NCBI GenBank assembly: GCA_001650895.1 | Contig: LXYH01000006.1 | Location: forward strand, 124,001-188,000 | Direction: 5' to 3' | Length of the DNA stretch: 64,000 bases | From: Rhodobacteraceae bacterium EhC02 | GTDB lineage: Bacteria > Pseudomonadota > Alphaproteobacteria > Rhodobacterales > Rhodobacteraceae | Shown: in pieces, positions 34,990 through 42,112 of the stretch | How positions within the stretch are numbered: position 1 is the stretch's first letter | Layout: every line of letters begins with the position of its first letter | Translations under genes and position numbers: made by a program | The notes under the pieces: generated by a model | The model's input: the letters and a program-made list of their open reading frames with translations, nothing else | Told to the model about the DNA's origin: nothing | Database searches by the model: none

Positions 34990-36063
34990 TTAGTTTGCCA
35001 GCCAGGCGTTGAACCGCTCGTTCAGCTCTGCGTCCTTGTCGACCCAGAACTCGAAGTTGTTGACCAGTGCATTGCCAAGGTTCTCTGCTGCAGTCGGCAT
35101 ATGTGTCGCCATTTCGGTCACACCATCCGAATACGTCCCCACCAGAGCGCCCGACGATTTACGTGCGGGACCGTAGGAGATCCAGCTGGCTTGATCCGCC
35201 AGACGCTGGGTGTCGGTCGAAAACGCAATGAACTGCATGGCTGCTTCCTTGTTCGGAGCACCTTTCGGTACAACAAACAGGTCGAAATCGAGGATTTGAC
35301 CATCCCACACGACAACCAGCGGCTGCTTCTCGGCGATGGCTGCGTTGAAAATACGACCATTGTACGCCGTGGACATGGTGACTTCGCCATCAGCAAGAAG
35401 CTGCGGCGGCTGAGCGCCGGCTTCCCACCAGACGATATCCGACTTGATGCTGTCCAGTTTGGCGAATGCGCGATCCACGCCTTCATCAGTGTCCAGCACG
35501 CTGTAGACTTCGCTGGCCGGCACACCATCAGCCATCAAGGCCATTTCAAGAGTAGCCTTGGCCGACTTGCGCAAGCCGCGCTTGCCGGGGAATTTCTCGG
35601 TGTCGAAGAAATCGGCAATCGTGGTCGGTGCGGTGGGAACGCTGTTGCTGTTGTATGCGAACACGGTGGACCAAACGATGTTTGCCACTGCGCAATCCTG
35701 AAGCGCGCCTTCGATGAAGTCGTCGGTTGCAGGCGTTCCATCGGGTGCTGCAGGCAGCATCGACAGATCGATGGGCTCCAGCAGACCTTCGTCGCAAAGC
35801 CGTACGGCATCCGAGAATTCTACATCCGCGACGTCAATAGTGACGTTGCCGGCTTCCACCTGCGCCTTGATCGGGGTTGCAAGGTTGTCCGCATCGACAG
35901 AGTTGATCTTGATGCCGGTCGTCGCGGTGAACGGCTTGTGGTAAGCCTCAACCTGGCTTTTCGTATAGGCGCCACCCCACGACATCACTGTCAGTTCCTG
36001 CGCCGTTGCAGAGAATGCGATTCCGCTCAGCGCGGTCGCCATCAGAGCTGTTTTGATTTTCAT
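34990..36063 (-). CDS. Periplasmic substrate-binding protein, PotD-like
   Basis: This 357-residue type II binding protein has a signal peptide (MKIKTALMATALSGIAFSATA) and a mature start QELTVMSWGGAYTKSQVEAY. It is PotD/PotF-fold, but the polyamine-contact motif seen in PotF (NWSDY) is replaced by SWGGAY, so the ligand is probably not putrescine itself. Trp-rich segments DIVWWEAGAQPPQLLADGE and VVWDGQILDFDLFVVPKG line the expected cleft. Related proteins bind spermidine, opines or other amine compounds. Second gene of its operon, downstream of the ATPase. Confidence 0.85.
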   Translation of the reverse strand: MKIKTALMATALSGIAFSATAQELTVMSWGGAYTKSQVEAYHKPFTATTGIKINSVDADNLATPIKAQVEAGNVTIDVADVEFSDAVRLCDEGLLEPIDLSMLPAAPDGTPATDDFIEGALQDCAVANIVWSTVFAYNSNSVPTAPTTIADFFDTEKFPGKRGLRKSAKATLEMALMADGVPASEVYSVLDTDEGVDRAFAKLDSIKSDIVWWEAGAQPPQLLADGEVTMSTAYNGRIFNAAIAEKQPLVVVWDGQILDFDLFVVPKGAPNKEAAMQFIAFSTDTQRLADQASWISYGPARKSSGALVGTYSDGVTEMATHMPTAAENLGNALVNNFEFWVDKDAELNERFNAWLAN

Positions 36064-36177
36064 TCAGTTAACTCCCATTGTTACCCGTATTGTTATTAAA
36101 GAGGCGGTGCTGCGGGCGTCACATCCGCTTCTCTACTTGCCTGGATACCTTTTCAGAGGTTGCCCTCCAAACGATCA

Positions 36178-37323
36178 TCAAGCGTCAAGCGCCCGGCAAT
36201 CCTGTGGCAACCATCCAATGTCGATCTGCTGACCCGGCCTCAAGCGCACTTGATCGGGTGCGTTTCTAGTTTTCACGATAAACTCATCGTTGCCGGCAAC
36301 CCGCAAACGCGTGCGGAAAATGTCGCCCATGTAGATGAACTCCATCACTTCAGCCTTGAGTGTGTGCGCACCAGGCTTCAGACGATCCTTGTTGAATTCA
36401 ACCCGCTCCGGGCGAATGGACACGCGCGTACGTTCGCCCGGCTTGGACACGTTGACAGGCTTGGCGTCGATCACCTCGCCGCCGTCCAGCTTGACGATGC
36501 AGGTATCGCCCTTGATCTCCTGGACGACGCCGTCCATCGTGTTGTTCTCGCCGATGAACTGCGCGACAAAACTGTTCTGCGGCTGTTCATAAAGCACATC
36601 AGGCGGGGCAAGCTGCTGGATCCGGCCATCGTCGAACACGGCAACACGGTCCGACATGGTCAGCGCCTCGGTCTGGTCATGGGTCACGTAAACGGTCGTG
36701 ATCCCCAGGTTGTGGGCCAATCGCGTGATCTCGAACTGCAGGGTTTCGCGCAGCTGTTTGTCCAGCGCGCCAAGCGGCTCGTCCATCAGGACCAGTTCGG
36801 GTTCAAACACCAAGGCGCGGGCCAGCGCGATGCGTTGCTGCTGCCCCCCCGACAATTGTGCCGGGCGGCGTCCATCGAACTTGCCCATCTGGACCATATC
36901 CAGCGCGCGCCGCACCTTCTCTTCGCGTTCGGATTTGCCGATCTTGCGCACTTCCAGAGGGAAGGACAGGTTTTCGGCAACGGTCATATGGGGGAACAGG
37001 GCGTAGTTCTGAAACACCATGCCGATGCCGCGCTTGTGCGGCGGGATGTTGTTGATCGGCTTGCCGTCCAGCAGGATCTCGCCATGGGTGGCGGTCTCGA
37101 ACCCGGCCAGCATCATCAGGCAAGTCGTCTTGCCCGACCCGGATGGCCCCAGCATCGTCAGGAACTCACCCTTGGGCATCGTCAGGTTCAGGTCTTTGAC
37201 CACCAGTGTTTCGCCATCGTAGCTTTTTTGCACGCGCTCAAAAGCTACGAACGCGTCGTTCGCACTTGATCCAGCCAATGTCGGCTCCCCGTTCGTTGTT
37301 ACTGCGCAATCTTTGCCGCGCAT
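36178..37323 (-). CDS. ABC transporter ATP-binding protein, PotA-like
   Basis: This 381-residue ATPase has Walker A GPSGSGKTT (about residues 60-68), Q-loop VFQNYALFPHMTV, signature LSGGQQQRIALARAL, Walker B LVLMDEPLGALD and H-loop VTHDQTEAL, then a TOBE regulatory domain (RVSIRPERVEF). It energises the two downstream permeases. The only usable start is ATG 37323, with a weak ribosome site (CTTGGGTAA). It is the first gene of a minus-strand operon; 114 bases separate it from the SBP gene. Confidence 0.9.
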   Translation of the reverse strand: MRGKDCAVTTNGEPTLAGSSANDAFVAFERVQKSYDGETLVVKDLNLTMPKGEFLTMLGPSGSGKTTCLMMLAGFETATHGEILLDGKPINNIPPHKRGIGMVFQNYALFPHMTVAENLSFPLEVRKIGKSEREEKVRRALDMVQMGKFDGRRPAQLSGGQQQRIALARALVFEPELVLMDEPLGALDKQLRETLQFEITRLAHNLGITTVYVTHDQTEALTMSDRVAVFDDGRIQQLAPPDVLYEQPQNSFVAQFIGENNTMDGVVQEIKGDTCIVKLDGGEVIDAKPVNVSKPGERTRVSIRPERVEFNKDRLKPGAHTLKAEVMEFIYMGDIFRTRLRVAGNDEFIVKTRNAPDQVRLRPGQQIDIGWLPQDCRALDA

Positions 37324-37453
37324 TTACCCAAGACTAAAACGCGGCGTCCTGCAGGTTGCAACCCTTTTGCTGTGTCAAATCGCCAAATCCAAGTTTGACA
37401 GGCGAAATGGCTTTTCAAAATTCCCAATTCAGGAAATGTTCCTGACATCACTG

Positions 37454-38824
37454 TCAAGAAAATGCCTGGGATACAGATTTTGCCGTCTTTTCGACCACTT
37501 CGTCCGCCTCGGCACGGGTCAGACAGAATGGTGGCGCGAATCCCAGAATATCGCCCTGAGGCATGGCGCGCGCGATCACGCCATGGCCCAAAAGCGCCGC
37601 TGCGACCCGCGGTCCGACCTTCTCGGAGGGATCGAAGAACTCCCGTGTGTCGCGATCCTTCACCAACTCGACCGCGCAAAGCATCCCCTCACCGCGGACC
37701 TCGCCGACATGCGGGTGGGCGGCCAGTGCCGCATTCATCTGGGCGTTGAAGTAAGTGCCCACCTCGCCTGCGTTCTGCACCAGATTGAGGTCATCAAGCA
37801 GTTTCAGGTTGGCAACGCCCGCGGCAGCGCCAACCGGATGCGCGGAATAGGTCCAGCCATGGCCGATCGGACCGTTCTCATCCGTGCCCTGCTCAAGCAC
37901 TTTCCACATCCGATCCCCGACGATGGACCCGGACAGAGGCGCATAGGCAGATGTTAGTCCTTTGGCGATGGTGATCAGATCAGGCGAGATCCCATAGTGA
38001 TCAGACCCGAACATGGTGCCCAGACGGCCAAAGCCAGTGACGACCTCATCGGCGACCAGCAGGATGTCATGCTTGCGCAGCACTTTCTGAATAGCGGGCC
38101 AGTAGCCCTCGGGTGGCGGCACGATGCCGCCAGTGCCCAGAACAGGCTCACCGATGAAGGCCGCGATGGTATCGGCCCCTTCCCGTTCGATCAGCGCCTC
38201 AAGCTCGGCCACCAGATGGGCGGTGAACTGCGCCTCGGTCATGTCGTCCTTCGGCCTGCGGAAGTAATAGGGCGCCTCGGTATGAATGACCTGCGCCAAA
38301 GGCAGGTCGAATTTCTTGTGAAACAGCTCCAGCCCGGTCAGCGATCCTGTCACCAGACCCGATCCGTGATACCCGCGCCAGCGGCTGATGATCTTCTTCT
38401 TGGCGGGCCGTCCCAGGATATTGTTGTAATACCAGATCAGTTTGACGTTGGTTTCATTGGCATCGGACCCGGACAGCCCGAAATAGACCTTGGACATGCC
38501 CTTTGGCGCGCGATCAAGGATCATCTTGGACAGGGTGATGCTGGCTTCGGTCCCGTGACCGACATAGGCGTGGTAATAGGCCAGTTCGCGCGCCTGATCG
38601 GCGATGGCCTCGGCGATCTCCTGACGTCCGTATCCGACGTTCACGCAGTAAAGGCCCGCGAACGCATCCAGCAGCCGCGTGCCATCGCGGTCGGTGATGT
38701 GGCATCCCTCGGCTGTCTTGATGATCCGTTGCGCGACATTGCCGCGCGCGAATTCGGCCAGATGGGTCGAAGGATGAAAGAAATTCTCGCGGTCCCATTG
38801 GGCCAGTTGATCGTTGGTCAGCAT
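37454..38824 (-). CDS. Class III (omega) aminotransferase
   Basis: This 456-residue PLP enzyme transfers amino groups from terminal amines such as putrescine, beta-alanine or diaminobutyrate, usually to pyruvate. Motifs are AGLYCVNVGYGRQEIAEA, GLSGSDANETNVKLIWYYNN, ISRWRGYHGSGLVTGSLTG, LLVADEVVTGFGRLG and the PLP-Lys in TIAKGLTSAYAPL (about residue 286). It resembles SpuC-type putrescine-pyruvate aminotransferases. Start ATG 38824. It is divergent from the M24/M20/GntR genes, sharing a 190-base control region with two GTGCAC palindromes. Confidence 0.9.
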   Translation of the reverse strand: MLTNDQLAQWDRENFFHPSTHLAEFARGNVAQRIIKTAEGCHITDRDGTRLLDAFAGLYCVNVGYGRQEIAEAIADQARELAYYHAYVGHGTEASITLSKMILDRAPKGMSKVYFGLSGSDANETNVKLIWYYNNILGRPAKKKIISRWRGYHGSGLVTGSLTGLELFHKKFDLPLAQVIHTEAPYYFRRPKDDMTEAQFTAHLVAELEALIEREGADTIAAFIGEPVLGTGGIVPPPEGYWPAIQKVLRKHDILLVADEVVTGFGRLGTMFGSDHYGISPDLITIAKGLTSAYAPLSGSIVGDRMWKVLEQGTDENGPIGHGWTYSAHPVGAAAGVANLKLLDDLNLVQNAGEVGTYFNAQMNAALAAHPHVGEVRGEGMLCAVELVKDRDTREFFDPSEKVGPRVAAALLGHGVIARAMPQGDILGFAPPFCLTRAEADEVVEKTAKSVSQAFS

Positions 38825-38858
38825 CTGCAGCCCCTTTTGGCGGTGATGTGAAATCCTA

Positions 38859-38870
38859 GTTGTGCACAAC
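38859..38870. promoter_or_regulatory. 12-bp palindrome GTTGTGCACAAC (candidate GntR operator 1a)
   Basis: A perfect palindrome 35 bases upstream of the aminotransferase start. The TTGTGCACAA form fits operators of FadR/FCD-type GntR regulators (TGT-N-ACA class), and such a regulator is encoded in the divergent operon at 41370. A second site lies exactly 105 bp away. Confidence 0.55.
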
Positions 38871-38965
38871 CTTTATGCGGCAGCGCCAGAGGTCAACCAT
38901 ACAACCCATAAAATTTGGGTATTTCCTAAATGCGACACCTGAATTCGCTTTTGGAACGGAAAAGA

Positions 38966-38973
38966 TGTGCACA
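38966..38973. promoter_or_regulatory. Palindrome TGTGCACA (candidate GntR operator 1b)
   Basis: This repeats the core of the site at 38859 (ATGTGCACAAAT in context) 42 bases upstream of the M24 gene start. The centres of the two sites are 105 bp apart, about ten helical turns, so both would face the same side of the DNA. Confidence 0.5.
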
Positions 38974-39014
38974 AATTTGGTCAACTCGGCCAAACGCCAG
39001 CAAGGAAAGCGCCC

Positions 39015-40214
39015 ATGTCCGTACCTCCGTCCCCCTTGGCCGACCTGCCGTTCAGCAAGGCAGAATACGACCGCCGCCTGACGCTGACCCGGTCTGCGAT
39101 GGCCGAACGCGGCATAGACGTACTGTTTGTCGAGGACCCGTCGAACATGGCATGGCTGACTGGCTATGACGGATGGTCCTTCTACGTGCATCAGGGTGTG
39201 ATCGTGACCCATGACCGCGATCCGGTCTGGTGGGGGCGCAACATGGATGCGAATGGCGCCAAGCGGACCGCCTGGCTGCCGCATGACCACCTGCGGCCCT
39301 ATGATGACACCTATGTGCAATCGAACGAACGCCACCCGATGCAGCATCTGTCGGCGCTGCTGTGCGACATGGGGTTCGAGGCGTCCTGTATCGGTGTCGA
39401 GATGGAGAACTATTACTTCTCGGCCAAGGCCTATGTCACCATGATGACCGAACTGCCGCGCGCCACGCTGGTGGATGCGACAGCCCTGGTGAACTGGCAA
39501 CGCGCCGTAAAATCACACGAGGAAATCGCCTTCATGCGCCGTGCCGCGCGCATTGCCGAAAAGATGGTGGATACAGCCATCGAGCGCGCGCGCCCCGGTG
39601 TGCGCAAGAACGATCTGGTCGCCGAGGTCATGCGCGAGGCGATCATCGGCGTTGGCGAGGATTGGGGCGATTACCCCGCGATCGTGCCCATGTGCCCGTC
39701 TGGCGCAGATGCCTCGGCCCCGCATATCACCTGGAACGGGGGCGAGTTCGAAAATGATCAATGCACCTTCTTCGAGCTGGCTGGCGTCTATCGTCGCTAT
39801 CACACGCCCTTCTGCCGCACCGTCTATCTTGGCACTCCCCCGGACGAGGTGAAGCGCGCCGAGGCCGCGCTGATCGAAGGGCTTGAGGCCGGGTTGCAAG
39901 CCGCCCGTTCGGGGAACCGCGCCTGTGACATTGCGGATGCGTTGGCCCGTCCTTTGGAGGCTGCCGGCATCCAGCGCGGCGCGCGCTGCGGCTATCCTAT
40001 CGGGATCAGCTACCCCCCCGATTGGGGCGAACGCACGATCAGCCTGCGGTCCGAGGATCAGACGGTGCTGCAACCGGGCATGACCTTCCATTTCATGCCC
40101 GGTCTGTGGATGGACACATGGGGCATCGAGATCACGGAATCGATCCTGATCACCGCTGATGGTCCGGCGGAAACCTTCTGCAACCGCCCGCGCCGGATCT
40201 TTGTCAAATCATGA
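39015..40214 (+). CDS. M24/creatinase-fold hydrolase, ectoine hydrolase (DoeA/EutD)-like
   Basis: This 399-residue pita-bread-fold protein resembles DoeA/EutD, which opens the ectoine ring to N-acetyl-diaminobutyrate. Segments DPSNMAWLTGYDGWSFYVHQ, FVDATALVNWQRAVKS-type (here LVDATALVNWQRAVKS) and SYPPDWGERTISLR match what I know of DoeA. Most M24 metal ligands are lost: the DxG...D region reads ELAGVYRRYHTPFCRT (about residues 253-268), the His motif reads YPIGIS (about 326), and the first Glu region reads TFHFMPGLW (about 357). Only ITES keeps Glu. A metal-free, creatinase-like chemistry is therefore expected. CAAGGAAAG precedes ATG 39015. The stop overlaps the M20 gene. Confidence 0.8.
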   Translation: MSVPPSPLADLPFSKAEYDRRLTLTRSAMAERGIDVLFVEDPSNMAWLTGYDGWSFYVHQGVIVTHDRDPVWWGRNMDANGAKRTAWLPHDHLRPYDDTYVQSNERHPMQHLSALLCDMGFEASCIGVEMENYYFSAKAYVTMMTELPRATLVDATALVNWQRAVKSHEEIAFMRRAARIAEKMVDTAIERARPGVRKNDLVAEVMREAIIGVGEDWGDYPAIVPMCPSGADASAPHITWNGGEFENDQCTFFELAGVYRRYHTPFCRTVYLGTPPDEVKRAEAALIEGLEAGLQAARSGNRACDIADALARPLEAAGIQRGARCGYPIGISYPPDWGERTISLRSEDQTVLQPGMTFHFMPGLWMDTWGIEITESILITADGPAETFCNRPRRIFVKS

Positions 40215-41377
40215 CCGATGTGACCCGAACACAGGCCATTCTTGGCGATCTGATCGGCTTTCCCACGGTCTCGTCCGACAGCAATCTGGCCATGATCGAC
40301 CACATCGCCAACCTGCTGTCCGACGCGGGCGCGCGGGTCGACCTGTTTCATGACGAGACGGGCGCCAAGGCAAATCTTTTCGCCACGATCGGCCCGGAAC
40401 GTGAGGGCGGGATCGTCCTTTCCGGTCATTCGGACGTCGTGCCCGTCGCCGATCAGGATTGGAGCAGCGACCCGTTTCAGATGGTCGAACGGGATGGGCT
40501 GCTTTTTGGCCGTGGTGCCTGTGACATGAAAGGGTTCATCGCCGCCGCGATTGCCATGGCCCCCGATTACGCCCGGCGCAACCTCAAGCGGCCGATCCAT
40601 TTCGCCTTCACCTATGACGAAGAGGTTGGGTGTCTCGGGGCGCGTTCGCTTGTGCCTGCGCTGCAGGCCCGTGGTATCCGCCCCGCCATGGCGATCGTGG
40701 GCGAACCGACCGAGATGCGGATCATCGAGGGGCACAAGGGCTGCTGCGAATATACCGTCGAGTTTCGCGGGCTGGAGGGACATGGCTCCAACCCCGATCG
40801 CGGCGTCAACGCCGTGGAATATGCCGTAAGCTATGTCACGCGCTTGATGGAGTTGCGCCATCAGTTGCGCCACCGCGCCCCCGTGGGCGGCCGGTTCGAA
40901 CCACCCTGGACCACGATCAACGTGGGCCGCCTGTCAGGCGGTGTTGCGCATAACGTCATCGCCGGCCGGGCCGAGCTTGATTGGGAAATGCGGCCCGTGC
41001 AGGACTCGGATGCCGATTTCGTGCGGGCGGACCTTGCCGCCTATTGCAATGACGTGCTGCTGCCGCAGATGCAGGCGGTCAGCCCGGATGCCGGGATCAC
41101 CACCTATGTCATCGGCGAGGTGTGCGGGCTGGAACCGATGGAAGAGAACGCCGCGCGCCGCCTGGTGGCCGAACTGACCGGCGCGAACGGTGCCGATCTC
41201 GTGGCTTTCGGCACAGAGGCCGGGCTGTTCCAGCAGATGGGAATGTCCGCGGTCCTTTGCGGCCCCGGCAGTATCGAGCAGGCGCACAAGGCTGACGAAT
41301 ATGTGGCTCTGTCCCAGCTTGATCAGTGCCTGGGGATGTTGAATGGCCTTGGGGAAAGGCTGACGCGCCATGTCTGA
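40211..41377 (+). CDS. M20 family deacetylase, ArgE-like
   Basis: This 388-residue zinc amidohydrolase resembles acetylornithine deacetylase. It has metal-ligand motifs SGHSDVVPV (His, Asp), GRGACDMKGF (bridging Asp), the general-base EE pair in TYDEEVGCLGARSL, the VGEPTEM ligand region and, near the C-terminus, GPGSIEQAHKADEYV with the last His. The dimerisation domain includes GLEGHGSNPDRGVNAVEYA. In this setting it may deacetylate N-acetyl-diaminobutyrate or another acetylated diamine rather than acetylornithine (inference). ATG 40211 overlaps the M24 stop; the regulator gene overlaps its end by 8 bases. Confidence 0.88.
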   Translation: MTDVTRTQAILGDLIGFPTVSSDSNLAMIDHIANLLSDAGARVDLFHDETGAKANLFATIGPEREGGIVLSGHSDVVPVADQDWSSDPFQMVERDGLLFGRGACDMKGFIAAAIAMAPDYARRNLKRPIHFAFTYDEEVGCLGARSLVPALQARGIRPAMAIVGEPTEMRIIEGHKGCCEYTVEFRGLEGHGSNPDRGVNAVEYAVSYVTRLMELRHQLRHRAPVGGRFEPPWTTINVGRLSGGVAHNVIAGRAELDWEMRPVQDSDADFVRADLAAYCNDVLLPQMQAVSPDAGITTYVIGEVCGLEPMEENAARRLVAELTGANGADLVAFGTEAGLFQQMGMSAVLCGPGSIEQAHKADEYVALSQLDQCLGMLNGLGERLTRHV

Positions 41378-42029
41378 CCAACCCGATGCGCGCGCCCGTT
41401 TCCTGCGCTTGCATGACGCCCTGCGCACGCGGATCTGCCTGCTTGACTACCCGCCGGGCACCCGCCTTTCGGAAGAAACACTGGCTGCTGAATTCGGCAC
41501 CTCCCGCACGCCTTTGCGCCGGGTTCTGGCCTGTCTTGAAGATGAAGGGCTGGTGATATCGCAGCACGGTGTGGGCACCATCGTCACCGATGTAGACCCT
41601 GGCGAAATGGCGCGGACCTATGATCTGCGCCGTGAACTGGCAGGGCTTGTGGGGCGGCTGTCACCGGTTGCGATCACGGATGAAATCGTGGCGATGGGTC
41701 AGGACTTTCTGGCGCGTGGAGAGGCGCTGCTGACAAACCCCGAGGTTCGGGCACTCGCGCGGCTGAATATGGAGTATTTCCATTTCGGCACATCGCTGAC
41801 GATGAACGAAGCGCTGCGCGACACCTCGGAAAGGCTCTATTACCGCACGGCCCGGATCTGGCTGAAGGCCACGTCGCATCTGGATCTGGTCGAAGAGACC
41901 GCGATCTTCGTGGCCGAACTGCGCGACAGTCTGCAAGCGCTGCAAGCGCGCGATGCGCAGGCCGCAGCGGATGTGCGCCGCGCACATATCTCCTTGTGCA
42001 TCGCACGGGTCAACGCCGCGCGCCGCTGA
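41370..42029 (+). CDS. GntR-family regulator, FCD subfamily (unit 1)
   Basis: This 219-residue repressor or activator has an N-terminal winged helix (YPPGTRLSEETLAAEFGTSRTPLRRVLACLEDEGLV, about residues 27-62) and a C-terminal all-helical FCD ligand domain (YDLRRELAGLVGRL onward). The FCD domain in this group commonly binds a carboxylated metabolite. The ATG is 8 bases inside the M20 gene, so it is the third gene of the M24-M20-gntR operon and probably regulates both that operon and the divergent aminotransferase through the GTGCAC palindromes. Confidence 0.88.
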   Translation: MSDQPDARARFLRLHDALRTRICLLDYPPGTRLSEETLAAEFGTSRTPLRRVLACLEDEGLVISQHGVGTIVTDVDPGEMARTYDLRRELAGLVGRLSPVAITDEIVAMGQDFLARGEALLTNPEVRALARLNMEYFHFGTSLTMNEALRDTSERLYYRTARIWLKATSHLDLVEETAIFVAELRDSLQALQARDAQAAADVRRAHISLCIARVNAARR

Positions 42030-42040
42030 GATCGCGCTGC

Positions 42041-42061
42041 TTCTTCTTGCTTCAAATATCC
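42041..42061 (+). repeat. Dispersed element, copy D (core only)
   Basis: TTCTTCTTGC, TTC, AAATATCC lies 12 bases after the stop of the GntR gene, in the 83-base gap to the convergent aminotransferase. No double GC hairpin follows. Confidence 0.65.
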
Positions 42062-42112
42062 AGATCCGGCCCGTGCAAGATGCAATCAGGCCGGATCAGT
42101 GTCGATACTGGT

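Noticed and set aside
35101-36099. 332-codon plus-strand open frame opposite the binding-protein gene
   Set aside because: The minus strand encodes a clear signal peptide and binding-protein fold; the opposing frame has no recognisable feature.
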